Shown here in pieces: positions 16,567 through 24,872 of a DNA stretch of 32,624 nt. Position 1 is the stretch's first letter. Each line of letters opens with the position of its first letter. Source of the stretch: Alphaproteobacteria bacterium (lineage in GTDB: Bacteria; Pseudomonadota; Alphaproteobacteria; RF32; CAG-239); NCBI GenBank assembly GCA_017471705.1, contig JAFUSH010000050.1, positions 1 to 32,624 of the forward strand, written 5' to 3'. A program made the position numbers and the translations under genes. The notes under the pieces were generated by a model, which did no database searches, was not told the DNA's origin, and worked only from the letters and a program-made list of their open reading frames with translations.

Positions 16567-18003
16567 ATGAAAACCAGAACCAGATTTGCTCCCAGCCCTA
16601 CCGGATATATGCATATCGGTAACTTGCGCACGGCTTTATATGAATATTTAATCGCCAAATCAGCCGGCGGAGATTTTATACTGCGTATTGAAGATACCGA
16701 CCAAAAACGCTATGTTGAAGGTGCTACCGATATAATATATAAAACATTGCAGCGCGTGGGAATGAACTGGGACGAAGGTCCTGATATCGGCGGCGACTAT
16801 GGTCCGTACGTGCAATCGGAAAGACGCGGCATATATGCCGACTACGCTCATAAATTGGTGGAATTGGGAGGCGCACACTATTGTTTCTGTGCACAAAAAG
16901 AAGAAAATGACAGCGAGGAAGAAGAAGGCGCCGAAAGCCATAATAAATTTCACGATCCTTGCAAACATATACCTTTGGAAGAAGCTAAAAAACGCGTTGC
17001 TGCCGGAGAACCTTTTGTGGTGCGTCAAAATATCAATAAAAAAGGCACTTCCATTTTCCACGACGTAGTTTACGGCGATATTGAGATAGATTATGATGAA
17101 CTTGATGAAGGGGTATTGCTGAAATCCGACGGATTGCCCACATATAACTTTGCCAACGTTATTGATGACCATTTAATGGAAATATCTCACGTTGTACGCG
17201 GTAACGAGTATATATCATCAACTCCGAAATACAATTTAATATACGAGGCATTCGGATGGACACCGCCGGTATATGTTCACGTTCCGCCGGTAATGAAAGA
17301 TGCTCAGCATAAACTCAGCAAGCGCAATGGTGATGCCTCGTTTCAGGATTTAGTGGCTAAAGGCTACTTACCGGAAGCAATTCTGAACTACATTGCTTTA
17401 CTCGGTTGGAATCCGGGAGATGAAAGAGAAATCTTTTCACTTCAAGAACTTGAGAAATGCTTTTCAAGTGAAAGATTAAATAAATCTCCGGCAATTTTTG
17501 ATATAACAAAGCTGACTTGGATGAATGGTTGCTATATCCGCAATCTTTCTGCCGATGAATTTCATAAATTAGCCGAGCCATATTATTCAAATATCAAAAA
17601 AAATATAAATTTCAAAGCATTAAGCAATGTTCTTCAACCAAGAATTGAAACACTGAAACAGATTGAAGAAGAAACCGACTTCTTTGTTGAGGTACCGGAA
17701 TATGATTTATCATTATATGAAAACAAAAAAATGAAAACTAATCCGGAAATTGCCGCCAAAGCCTTGAATTTGGTTTTGCCGATACTGAAAAAAGTTGATG
17801 AATGGAGCAATGAAAATCTGTTTGAAACTCTTAAGAATATTGCTGTCGCCAACGAGATGAAAAACGGGCAGATATTATATCCGGTAAGAATCGCTCTTTC
17901 AGGTAAAGAAACAACTCCGGGAGGAGCTACCGAACTTGCTGTCATTCTCGGAAAAGAAGAAACTTTGACACGTATCGAAAAAGCAATCAGCAAACTGGCT
18001 TAA
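16567..18003 (+). CDS. gltX: glutamyl-tRNA synthetase
   Basis: The 478-aa class I synthetase carries the HIGH-type motif H16-I-G-N19 (PSPTGYMHIGNLR) and the KMSKS-type KLSKRNG loop. A zinc-type site C106-x-C108-x23-C132-x-H134 closely resembles that of E. coli GluRS, although the stretch between is an acidic low-complexity insert. It charges tRNA-Glu and possibly tRNA-Gln; a tRNA-Gln gene lies at 29769. ATG 16567 is chosen because GAGGA precedes it and the protein then starts MKTRTRFAPSPTG. The upstream extension to 16522 overlaps the promoter. Confidence 0.95.
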   Translation: MKTRTRFAPSPTGYMHIGNLRTALYEYLIAKSAGGDFILRIEDTDQKRYVEGATDIIYKTLQRVGMNWDEGPDIGGDYGPYVQSERRGIYADYAHKLVELGGAHYCFCAQKEENDSEEEEGAESHNKFHDPCKHIPLEEAKKRVAAGEPFVVRQNINKKGTSIFHDVVYGDIEIDYDELDEGVLLKSDGLPTYNFANVIDDHLMEISHVVRGNEYISSTPKYNLIYEAFGWTPPVYVHVPPVMKDAQHKLSKRNGDASFQDLVAKGYLPEAILNYIALLGWNPGDEREIFSLQELEKCFSSERLNKSPAIFDITKLTWMNGCYIRNLSADEFHKLAEPYYSNIKKNINFKALSNVLQPRIETLKQIEEETDFFVEVPEYDLSLYENKKMKTNPEIAAKALNLVLPILKKVDEWSNENLFETLKNIAVANEMKNGQILYPVRIALSGKETTPGGATELAVILGKEETLTRIEKAISKLA

Positions 18004-18004
18004 G

Positions 18005-18742
18005 ATGAGCAAACAAAGCGATTTATTCTGGAAGGGGGTATTAAAATACATCGCCATAGGAGTAACGGTGTTTTTGCTGTTTTATCCTTCTTACCTGTAT
18101 CGCTTGATATATCCGTATATTTTTTCCAAACCGATTACCGGTAAACTGCAAATTTCGAATCAGGACTATTTCAATGACCTGCAAAATCCGCAGGATATAC
18201 GCATAAAATCATCTGAGATGACTTTTATTGTTTCACCAAAAGTGAAATATGCGGTAACCGGAAAGGTTGCCTATGTTGAGCGTTATTCCGGTTGGTGGGA
18301 AAAATTCGCCCACGGTTATGATCCGTCGCACAGCATATACAATGACTTATCCCCGATTGATTTAACATTAGTGTACGGTTCACTCGCTGATAAGGAAAAA
18401 TACAGCCTGATAAACTTTGACCACGAATACCGCACGGCTAAACTTACCTACCCGCGAAATTCAGTCAGTTACAATGAATTGATTGATTATCTGAATAACT
18501 ACCATATTATACCGGCAAACAATCATATCAGACGCGCTCTTGACACCATTTTAACCGATGACACCATTTATATTGAAGGTTATTTATCCGATGTGACCGC
18601 CGTTGAAGAACCGCGTTTTATCCTTAAAACCGGATTGCGGCATAATCAATGGCACAAAGAACTTTACGGCGGAAATTATGCTCCGATGTGCTTTGTGCTG
18701 TATACGACCAAAATAGTTATAAATCACCGCGTTTATGAATAA
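18005..18742 (+). CDS. membrane-anchored protein of unknown function
   Basis: The 245-aa protein has one hydrophobic helix (about 14-36) near its N-terminus, followed by a soluble domain rich in Tyr and Asn with no motif I recognise. It should be anchored in the inner membrane with the bulk outside the cytoplasm. The ATG is one base after the gltX stop, with no clear ribosome binding site. Translation probably depends on ribosomes finishing gltX. Confidence 0.7.
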   Translation: MSKQSDLFWKGVLKYIAIGVTVFLLFYPSYLYRLIYPYIFSKPITGKLQISNQDYFNDLQNPQDIRIKSSEMTFIVSPKVKYAVTGKVAYVERYSGWWEKFAHGYDPSHSIYNDLSPIDLTLVYGSLADKEKYSLINFDHEYRTAKLTYPRNSVSYNELIDYLNNYHIIPANNHIRRALDTILTDDTIYIEGYLSDVTAVEEPRFILKTGLRHNQWHKELYGGNYAPMCFVLYTTKIVINHRVYE

Positions 18743-18748
18743 GTATTA

Positions 18749-18973
18749 TCAATCCAATATAACTTTTACCCTTTTGCCGTAAAATTCCAAAAGTTTGCGC
18801 AAAGGGCCATACTCCATAAACTTACCCAATTCCATACCCTCAATAATTTTACACGGAATTTTAGTTTTAACCGATACGTTGGTTAAATATAAGCGTTTTT
18901 CGTGACGAGCCTGCCATAATGCCTGCCCGATTTCCAGTTTTGTTTGTTTATCAAATAAATAACTTTTTACCAT
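18749..18973 (-). CDS. small helix-turn-helix protein
   Basis: The 74-aa protein consists mainly of an Xre/RodZ-type helix-turn-helix (IGQALWQARHEKRLYLTNVS, then VKTKIPCKIIEGME), ending in LRKLLEFYGKRVKVILD. It is likely a DNA-binding regulator or a stand-alone relative of the RodZ cytoplasmic domain. AAGGGG sits 8 bases upstream of the ATG. Only 29 bp separate the ATG from a strong terminator at 19002-19036, so the gene has no room for its own promoter. It would have to be reached by read-through from the promoter at 19164-19191. Confidence 0.72.
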   Translation of the reverse strand: MVKSYLFDKQTKLEIGQALWQARHEKRLYLTNVSVKTKIPCKIIEGMELGKFMEYGPLRKLLEFYGKRVKVILD

Positions 18974-19001
18974 AGTTTCAACCCCTTAATTTGCTCTTGT
19001 T

Positions 19002-19036
19002 AAAACAAAAACCACCTTGATATTCCTTCAAGGTGG
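19002..19036 (-). terminator. strong Rho-independent terminator before the HTH gene
   Basis: On the minus strand CCACCTTGA-AGGAATA-TCAAGGTGG (perfect 9-bp stem) is followed by TTTTTGTTTT. It ends the structured RNA at 19037-19157 and stands 29 bp before the HTH start codon. Confidence 0.9.
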
Positions 19037-19157
19037 GGAGTTAGCAACTGTCGTATAAGCAGTCTTGCCTATTCAATATATTCAGCAAGCTCCCCGTTAT
19101 AGAGGAGTTATTATATACGAGGAGCTGCTACACTCCGCAGACAACCTCTTGCCTGCA
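19005..19157 (-). ncRNA. structured RNA: riboswitch-like leader of the HTH gene or a small RNA
   Basis: A promoter (TTGCAA-16-TAATAT) and a strong terminator bracket about 150 nt with no ORF. The centre folds as a long stem, AGCAGCTCCTCG with CGGGGAGCTTGCT (one bulge), and the flanks TTGTC/GACAG and GCAA/TTGC can close it. GGGGAG (19090-19095) can instead pair with CTCCCC (19035-19040), which overlaps the base of the terminator. This is the kind of switch seen in attenuators. Length also suits 6S RNA, but the gene neighbours do not support that. I match it to no known riboswitch. Confidence 0.55.
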
Positions 19158-19163
19158 AGGAAT

Positions 19164-19191
19164 ATATTAAACAAATTATGTTTTATTGCAA
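19164..19191 (-). promoter_or_regulatory. promoter of the structured RNA
   Basis: On the minus strand TTGCAA (19186-19191), 16 bp and TAATAT (19164-19169) place transcription start near 19157. Confidence 0.6.
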
Positions 19192-19209
19192 GTAAATTAT
19201 CATATTTAA

Positions 19210-20091
19210 TCAAAAGCTGTTTTCAACACTTTTGTTCAAGCGCTTCAACAGCGGGGAATGTTTACGTTCCAAAGGATTACGGAAATTAGTAATTCCGCAT
19301 TCTCTTGCCATTGTTTCGGCTTTTTCAAAACCGGCGGTTATATTTTCTTTTTTATGAGCATCATCGCTGAGTAAAATAGGAATATCATATTCAGCAAGCA
19401 TTTTCATAATACGGCGGCTCGGATACGGTTCTTCTTTATTAAATTTAAAATGACTGGTATTTATTTCGACCATTACACCGGAATTTTTGATTGCTTCCAT
19501 TGTTTTTTGTTCTTCTTCGGACCAAACGTCTTCCCTACCCAATCCGACTTTTTTAATTAAATCAAGATGCGCCATAAAATCAAATATTCCGCTGTCTGCG
19601 GCAGCACGCACATTTTGCCAATAGCGATAAACAAGCATATTTTGTTCACAAGGCGAAGAATTTTTCAAATCGTGTGAATTATATAAAGTCCCGTTATACT
19701 CCACAAAATGAGCGGAACCTATTAAATAATCCGGTTTCAATATATTCAAAGCGTAGGCAAAACCTTTTTTCCACTCATCAGAAGGAAAAAAGTCAACTTC
19801 CATACCTTTATAAATTTTAATTTCGGAATCTTTATTAAGCTCATTAATTTTCTTATAGTGCGGAGTAAACTTAGCGATTGCCTCATCAAAATCCGATGAA
19901 TAAATACTCGCATATCCGCCTTTTGCGGCGTAGGGATACATTTTTGTCTTTTCAATATTCGGATATACAATAAAATGATTGGAAAAACCGATTTGTTTCA
20001 AACCGAGCTTTCCGGCTTTTTCCAACATTTCTTCTTCGCTGTTTTGACCATCAAAACCAAGAGTATGCGTATGAAAAGAAAAATCTTGCAT
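19210..20091 (-). CDS. PHP-domain phosphatase (histidinol-phosphatase HisK type)
   Basis: The protein is 293 aa from ATG 20091. It has the PHP start motif F6-H7-T-H9-T with LGFDGQNS, a conserved GSAHFVEYNG block, the FMAHLDLIKK metal-binding block and a C-terminal SDDAH. Length and motifs match the HisK branch, which removes phosphate from histidinol phosphate in histidine synthesis. Other PHP phosphoesterases are possible, and no other his gene is present. A TTG start at 20106 is an alternative; neither start has a strong ribosome binding site. Confidence 0.8.
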   Translation of the reverse strand: MQDFSFHTHTLGFDGQNSEEEMLEKAGKLGLKQIGFSNHFIVYPNIEKTKMYPYAAKGGYASIYSSDFDEAIAKFTPHYKKINELNKDSEIKIYKGMEVDFFPSDEWKKGFAYALNILKPDYLIGSAHFVEYNGTLYNSHDLKNSSPCEQNMLVYRYWQNVRAAADSGIFDFMAHLDLIKKVGLGREDVWSEEEQKTMEAIKNSGVMVEINTSHFKFNKEEPYPSRRIMKMLAEYDIPILLSDDAHKKENITAGFEKAETMARECGITNFRNPLERKHSPLLKRLNKSVENSF

Positions 20092-20125
20092 TATCCGACA
20101 ATCCAATCAAAAGTACAAAATACTA

Positions 20126-20500
20126 CTAAAATTCAGCACTCCACAAACCGTGTAAATTGCAATATTCATATACCTTGATGACTTCATCATCTTCGGCAAT
20201 ATAGAATACGGCGTGCGGTTTATCGCCTGCCTGCAGGACTTTGCGCTGATTACCCGCCTTAGTTTCCAAAGCAATCCATTCAATATAATGCTCCGGTATC
20301 ATCGGATGGTCAACACTTCCGATATTGACTTCCACTCTGCCGCCGTCGCGCACAATTACCGGTACGTGCTTTTCAGCCGCTCCATCGGTGGTATTTTCGG
20401 TAATTTTTTGCATTTCTTCGCCGCAGCAAACCACATTAACACCGGATTTATGGGTATAAGCTATGATATTACCGCAATGTCTGCACTTAAAAAATTCCAT
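20126..20500 (-). CDS. dfx: desulfoferrodoxin (superoxide reductase)
   Basis: The 124-aa protein has both iron centres of a 2Fe superoxide reductase. The desulforedoxin-type site is C6-x2-C9 and C25-C26. The catalytic site has E43-K44-H45, H65, H71, C114 and H117 (CNLHGLW). It reduces superoxide to hydrogen peroxide without making oxygen and is typical of anaerobes and microaerophiles. GGGAGA lies before the ATG. The PHP phosphatase gene follows 34 bp downstream on the same strand. Confidence 0.95.
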   Translation of the reverse strand: MEFFKCRHCGNIIAYTHKSGVNVVCCGEEMQKITENTTDGAAEKHVPVIVRDGGRVEVNIGSVDHPMIPEHYIEWIALETKAGNQRKVLQAGDKPHAVFYIAEDDEVIKVYEYCNLHGLWSAEF

Positions 20501-20572
20501 ATTTCATCTCCCTATTAAATCAATTATAAAGCAAGTATATGCAAATATCTCAAAATTTCAAGCCATAAAAAC

Positions 20573-21418
20573 TTACATTTCCTTTTTCAGCTGTTCCAAA
20601 CGCGCCAATCTGTCCTTAGTGCTGGGATGAGTACTGAACAATCCGGATAAACTGCCAAGTCCGCTGAACGGATTAATAATAAACATATGTGCAGTTTGCG
20701 ATGTTGCTCTCTGCATACGATAGTTTTGGGCGTAATCATCCAACTTAGACAAAGCGCTCATCAGCCATTCGGGATGGCGGGTTAAATACGCTGCTCCTTC
20801 ATCAGCCTTATATTCACGTGTTCGGGAAATTGACATTTGAATAATGGTTGCCGCAATCGGCATAAGAACCATTGCCAATACTCCGCCTCGACCGCTTTGA
20901 CGGCGATTATCCGCAATTTGGCTTCGTGCCGCCGCGTTATAACGAGAAACATTGACAAGCATAGAAATTGCTCCGGCAAATACAGCCGCCACCGAACCTA
21001 TTAAAATATCATAGTGTTTAACGTGGCTCATTTCGTGCGCCAAAACGCCCTCTATTTCCTGCTCGGAAAGAGTCTTAAGCAATCCTTGAGTGGCCGCCAC
21101 CGCCGCGTGATTAGGATTGCGGCCGGTCGCAAACGCATTAGGCACCTGTTCCGGTATAATGTAGACTTTCGGCATCGGCAAACCGGCGGTTTCAGCCAAT
21201 CTTGCCACAATGGAATAAAGCCTCGGTTCGCTTTGTGCTGTTACTTCGATTGCTTTATACTGTTTCAACACCATTTTATCGCTGAAAAAATAGCTGAAAA
21301 AATTCATTCCGCAAGCCATTAAGAAAGCAATCATCATTCCCTGCTCTCCGGCAATTGCATTACCGACGAACATAAAAATCAGCATCAAAACCACCATTAA
21401 TATAATTGTTCTTATCAT
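20573..21418 (-). CDS. htpX: membrane zinc protease HtpX
   Basis: The 281-aa protein has two N-terminal membrane helices (about 5-20 and 27-45), the zinc motif H128-E129-x2-H132 (LAHEMSHVKHYD) and a later third ligand in REYKADEGAAYLT. A hydrophobic pair of segments lies at about 138-200. The C-terminal FSTHPSTKDRLARLEQL is typical. HtpX degrades damaged inner-membrane proteins and is often under stress control, although no heat-shock promoter is obvious. An AGAGGTG-type site precedes the ATG. Confidence 0.95.
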   Translation of the reverse strand: MIRTIILMVVLMLIFMFVGNAIAGEQGMMIAFLMACGMNFFSYFFSDKMVLKQYKAIEVTAQSEPRLYSIVARLAETAGLPMPKVYIIPEQVPNAFATGRNPNHAAVAATQGLLKTLSEQEIEGVLAHEMSHVKHYDILIGSVAAVFAGAISMLVNVSRYNAAARSQIADNRRQSGRGGVLAMVLMPIAATIIQMSISRTREYKADEGAAYLTRHPEWLMSALSKLDDYAQNYRMQRATSQTAHMFIINPFSGLGSLSGLFSTHPSTKDRLARLEQLKKEM

Positions 21419-21494
21419 TTCACACCTCTTCCCTCTTCTGCTGCCAGACTACATTTTAAATAATAAAATTTCAACAAATAATGCAACTTATTCA

Positions 21495-21523
21495 TTGACA
21501 AAAATAAATATTTTCTCTACAAT
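21495..21523 (+). promoter_or_regulatory. near-consensus promoter of the macro-domain gene
   Basis: A perfect TTGACA (21495-21500), 17 bp and TACAAT (21518-21523, 5 of 6) lie 44 bp upstream of the ATG. Confidence 0.75.
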
Positions 21524-21567
21524 TCTTTTGAATAGACAACATTATTAATTAATAAAAAAGAATAATT

Positions 21568-22176
21568 ATGGAAAAAATCGGAAACATTGAAATCGAAGTT
21601 ATTAACGGTAATCTGGCTGAACAAGCTGTTGATTGCTTAGTGGTTCCTGAGTTTAATTATTGTGCATCAGGCGGCGGTGTCGGCAGAGCGATTTACCGTG
21701 CCGGAATGAGTGATGGAATGAACGAATATGATAACAAAGCTCATACCTCTCCTCTGGAATGTGGCGACGTTATGTTCACCAAGTCCGGACGGCTTGATAC
21801 TCTGTTAGCTCACGTTGCAACAGTCGATGCCCAAAGAGATGAGCAGTTTATGGTGATTTTCAAGGCAGTGGTCAACACCTTGGTGAAGGCTAATGAGCTT
21901 GGAGTCCGCACCATTGCCGTTCCGGAGCTGGGTACCGGCATTATCGGCTGTCTTACTCAAGAACAGGCTGCCAGAGCCATATTCGGTGCCATATATAAGT
22001 TTACGGAACTGAAGCCTGAGAACATCCTGAAGTCCATCAGCTTGGTTATCTTCGGCAACTCAACACAACCTGCCGAGAAGGTTCTCTCTGACGAGAGCTA
22101 CAAAAAACTGCGGCAGGAAAGCGGACAGAAGAAGTTTAATATGGCCAAGTGGCTAATCGGTATGAAACTGGTCTGA
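21568..22176 (+). CDS. macro-domain protein (ADP-ribose binding/hydrolysis family)
   Basis: The 202-aa protein looks like a macro domain. It starts GNIEIEVINGNLAEQAVDCL, has a glycine-rich GGGVGRAI loop after an N-Y-C (usually N-A-A-N), and a second phosphate loop PELGTGIIGCL. Such domains bind or remove ADP-ribose. The usual catalytic Asn region is altered (EFNYCASGGG), so activity is uncertain. Its codons are visibly GC-richer than those of neighbours (CTG, ACC, GCC, AAG), suggesting recent acquisition. The ribosome binding site is weak, but the promoter is strong and a terminator follows. Confidence 0.75.
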   Translation: MEKIGNIEIEVINGNLAEQAVDCLVVPEFNYCASGGGVGRAIYRAGMSDGMNEYDNKAHTSPLECGDVMFTKSGRLDTLLAHVATVDAQRDEQFMVIFKAVVNTLVKANELGVRTIAVPELGTGIIGCLTQEQAARAIFGAIYKFTELKPENILKSISLVIFGNSTQPAEKVLSDESYKKLRQESGQKKFNMAKWLIGMKLV

Positions 22177-22185
22177 CAATGACAC

Positions 22186-22223
22186 AAAAACTCCGTTGAT
22201 TAAAACATCAACGGAGTTTTTTT
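22186..22223. terminator. bidirectional terminator between macro-domain and GNAT genes
   Basis: The stem AAAAACTCCGTTGAT / ATCAACGGAGTTTTT with loop TAAAAC is flanked by T runs on both strands and serves the two convergent genes. Confidence 0.9.
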
Positions 22224-22790
22224 CTATTCAACATCGCTTCTCAATTTAGACCACACATTAGTATCGGCAAATCTTTTATAATAAGGGTTCCATCTGTCTT
22301 TACGCAACACTCCGTCCAAGTGATATCCCGCACGTTTGGCAACATTTGCCGAATTCGGATTTTCCGACTCATTTCTGATTTCCATACGATTAAATCCGTT
22401 TTCAAACGCTGTTTTTTCCAACAATAAAACCGCTTTGGTCATATAACCTCTGCCCTGCATTTTTTTTGCCAGCCAATACCCGATTTCCCCTGCTTTGGCA
22501 TCTTCTTCAATGCGAACAATATCAATCACACCGCAAAATTGCCGAGTTTTTTTATCACGAATTAAATAGGCATACCCTGATTTATCCTTAAATCTCTCAA
22601 TGCACTGCCCTTTTAAGAACTTCATTTCATCTTTCAGAGAATAAGTATCTTTTGCCCACGGCAACCACGGTTTTAACAGCTCTATGGTATCTGTTACTTC
22701 GGCATAAATTTCCCGCGCCAATTCTTCATTTGCAGATGTCGGAATCTCCAAAATTATGTCATCGTTTTCCATAATCTGAGGCATATCCAT
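22224..22790 (-). CDS. GNAT acetyltransferase, RimJ/RimL-like
   Basis: The 188-aa protein has the GNAT core: the EIGYWLAKKMQGRGYM acetyl-CoA loop (Q/R-x-x-G-x-G/A type), then NGFNRMEIRNESENPNSANV and AKRAGYHLDGVLR. This is the layout of ribosomal-protein-serine type N-acetyltransferases (RimL/YdaF). The true acceptor is unknown. AAGGAGA is correctly spaced before ATG 22790. It is the last gene of the operon starting at 24808, 11 bp after the exonuclease stop. Confidence 0.85.
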   Translation of the reverse strand: MDMPQIMENDDIILEIPTSANEELAREIYAEVTDTIELLKPWLPWAKDTYSLKDEMKFLKGQCIERFKDKSGYAYLIRDKKTRQFCGVIDIVRIEEDAKAGEIGYWLAKKMQGRGYMTKAVLLLEKTAFENGFNRMEIRNESENPNSANVAKRAGYHLDGVLRKDRWNPYYKRFADTNVWSKLRSDVE

Positions 22791-22801
22791 ATCTTTTCTC
22801 C

Positions 22802-23383
22802 TTATTTTTGAAACGGCAGACTATACCCGAGTTTATGCATATAGCGCAACATTTCCAATATTGAATAGCAATCGTTTAAGGCATCGTGCTCTCTTATTTT
22901 ATCAAATTTTCTTTCGTTTTCAGGCACCAATGTCCACAACTTTCCCGAATTAAGCCCTTCGGTTTGTTTTCCGAATTGCTTAACCCAATAAGCCAAATTA
23001 ATAAAATATGCTCCGTAAACTCCCTGCGGATCTTCACGGTTAAGCAGTGCATTTTCCGAGAGCACACAACCGTCATTACCGTAAGAACCGGCTAAACACC
23101 CGTCGGCAAAATGCAAAAATTCGGCTAATCCCTGTTGAAAAGGCACACCGTTATCAACCTGTTCCTGCGATATTCCGGTTAAATTTCGGCAATAATCGGA
23201 AAGTAAAGGATTTTTTTGCGGCTTAATAAATATTTTCAGGCTGTCTTTTATCTCAAAATCAGGATAACTTACTTTCAGCGCTCCTATTTGTATAACTTCT
23301 TTATACTCATTATCTCCCAGCCACTTGCGCGCCAACGCACCTTCCCAAGTGGTGTATTCGGTATCATAAATTACAAAATCCAT
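22802..23383 (-). CDS. DEDDh-family 3'-5' exonuclease
   Basis: The 193-aa protein has ExoI motif D7-x-E9 (IYDTEYT), a central aspartate in the ADGCLAGSYGNDG region and ExoIII motif H166-x4-D171 (EHDALND). This is the DEDDh arrangement of RNase T and DnaQ-like nucleases. I cannot say whether RNA or DNA is the substrate. Its ATG directly follows the stop of the DUF218 gene, so translation is coupled. Confidence 0.8.
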   Translation of the reverse strand: MDFVIYDTEYTTWEGALARKWLGDNEYKEVIQIGALKVSYPDFEIKDSLKIFIKPQKNPLLSDYCRNLTGISQEQVDNGVPFQQGLAEFLHFADGCLAGSYGNDGCVLSENALLNREDPQGVYGAYFINLAYWVKQFGKQTEGLNSGKLWTLVPENERKFDKIREHDALNDCYSILEMLRYMHKLGYSLPFQK

Positions 23384-24808
23384 TTATTTCTGACTTTCTT
23401 TCTGTCTTTTATTAAATTCCAGCCAAGCTTCTATATTCTTAGGATGAACTTTTTCTCCCAAAACAATTTTTGCCGCTTCGGTTTCTTTTTGCTGAGGCGT
23501 CATTTTAGAAAGCAAATGTTTGTAGCATTCGTTTACCATAACCGCCGAAAATCTATCTCTGTGCTTTAGCATAGAAAGCGTCAACAGCCCTTTTTTAGCC
23601 AATCGGCGTTTTAAGTGTAAATTATTATAGCTCATAGAGGAATCAACCCTTGAAGCATCTTCCCAACCGTATGTTTTATGTTGAACGGCGCGGAGCAATT
23701 TCATCATTGTCCCTACATCTGTTCGGGTTCCCGCCAATTCATTAGCTACATTCGGATAAGAATATACCAAAGAAATAGGTAACAGAGGCTTTAATTCTTC
23801 CGGATATTCCCCAAGTTTGGAATCAAAACGCCCTCCCGCATTGACGCGATACGGATGAGCCAAACAATTGCCCACGATAATATCTTGAGCAATACCGTCC
23901 AAATTATCGTAAGACAAATAGCGATAATCGGCATTCTTTTCCGTCTTTGTCACCGGCATAATAAAATTAGTCGGAGCGACTTTTCCTTCATTTTCCATTT
24001 TTTGAAATTGAAATGCAAATTCAGAGGCTATACGCTTCTGATACGCTGGATAACCGAACATTGCAAAATTAACATCCTTATTTTTGCTGAAGTATTTATT
24101 GCGTATTTCCGCCAATAACGCTGTATTCTCCTCGGTTGAAGTGTCTTTCGGAGTTACCAGACATTCTTTGATAACTTGTTCCGGAATACCGGCATCTCGG
24201 CAATAGCGGACATACATCTCCACTTCGCTTCCGGTATTATAGCGCAAATTGGAGTTGCTGAAATCAGTATTTCCTTGATTATCATATAAACCCAGAAAAA
24301 CCAGTTTTTTCGGTTTAGCGGTGCGTTTTAAATCTTCAAACCACGCTTCAATTGCCGGTTCTGCCGATCCCGGATGTCCGGAAAATATTACAAAAGCGTC
24401 GGTATCGTGCGGTAAATGGCTGGCTTTAGCAACTCTTATTTCACGCTTGTAACCATCGTATTTAACCGTTTCTTTATTTTTCAGTTCATACTTGAAAGAT
24501 CCTTTGTCCTCTGCTTCCAGAACCAACTTTTTTTCTTTATTCGTCAGTGAAAAATAAAGCACATCTTCTTTTGCGGACGGATGATTATTTTTCACCACAT
24601 CAGCCGCCTGACGCAAATTAATTTCGCCTTTATTGATTTGCTCCATCACACCCTTGATATATTCCATATCCTTGATATAAGCGTCAAAATAGCGCTTATC
24701 AGCCCATCCGCGTTCAGCAAGTTCGTTTTTATAATCATTATAATCAAGTTTTTTACCGTCTAAATAATCGGTAACAATTTGTTCATAAACGGTAGGCTTA
24801 TAAGACAT
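23384..24808 (-). CDS. DUF218/YdcF-like domain protein with long N- and C-terminal extensions
   Basis: The 474-aa protein has a central DUF218-type core at about 130-255: DAFVIFSGHPGSAEPAIEAW, KKLVFLGLYDN, then GSEVEMYVRYCRDAGIPEQV and TPKDTSTEENTALL. The last follows the family's .sxnTxEN pattern. YdcF binds S-adenosylmethionine, while other members (SanA, ElyC) act on the envelope; none of this settles a role here. No signal peptide or membrane helix is seen, so it is cytosolic. The first 120 and last 200 residues are unrecognised. AAGGAG and a consensus promoter precede it. First gene of a three-gene operon. Confidence 0.65.
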   Translation of the reverse strand: MSYKPTVYEQIVTDYLDGKKLDYNDYKNELAERGWADKRYFDAYIKDMEYIKGVMEQINKGEINLRQAADVVKNNHPSAKEDVLYFSLTNKEKKLVLEAEDKGSFKYELKNKETVKYDGYKREIRVAKASHLPHDTDAFVIFSGHPGSAEPAIEAWFEDLKRTAKPKKLVFLGLYDNQGNTDFSNSNLRYNTGSEVEMYVRYCRDAGIPEQVIKECLVTPKDTSTEENTALLAEIRNKYFSKNKDVNFAMFGYPAYQKRIASEFAFQFQKMENEGKVAPTNFIMPVTKTEKNADYRYLSYDNLDGIAQDIIVGNCLAHPYRVNAGGRFDSKLGEYPEELKPLLPISLVYSYPNVANELAGTRTDVGTMMKLLRAVQHKTYGWEDASRVDSSMSYNNLHLKRRLAKKGLLTLSMLKHRDRFSAVMVNECYKHLLSKMTPQQKETEAAKIVLGEKVHPKNIEAWLEFNKRQKESQK

Positions 24809-24837
24809 AGCATTTCTCCTTCAAAAAGTATGCCTGT

Positions 24838-24865
24838 ATTATACTTATTTTTCATTTTTTGTCAA
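24838..24865 (-). promoter_or_regulatory. consensus promoter of the DUF218-exonuclease-GNAT operon
   Basis: On the minus strand TTGACA (24860-24865), 16 bp and TATAAT (24838-24843) match the sigma-70 consensus at all 12 positions, 30 bp before the start codon. Confidence 0.85.
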
Positions 24866-24872
24866 ATGGAAA

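Noticed and set aside
19005..19157. 6S RNA as the firm identity of the structured RNA
   Set aside because: Length fits, but I could not confirm the conserved central-bubble sequence. The position directly before an HTH gene with a terminator fits a leader RNA as well.
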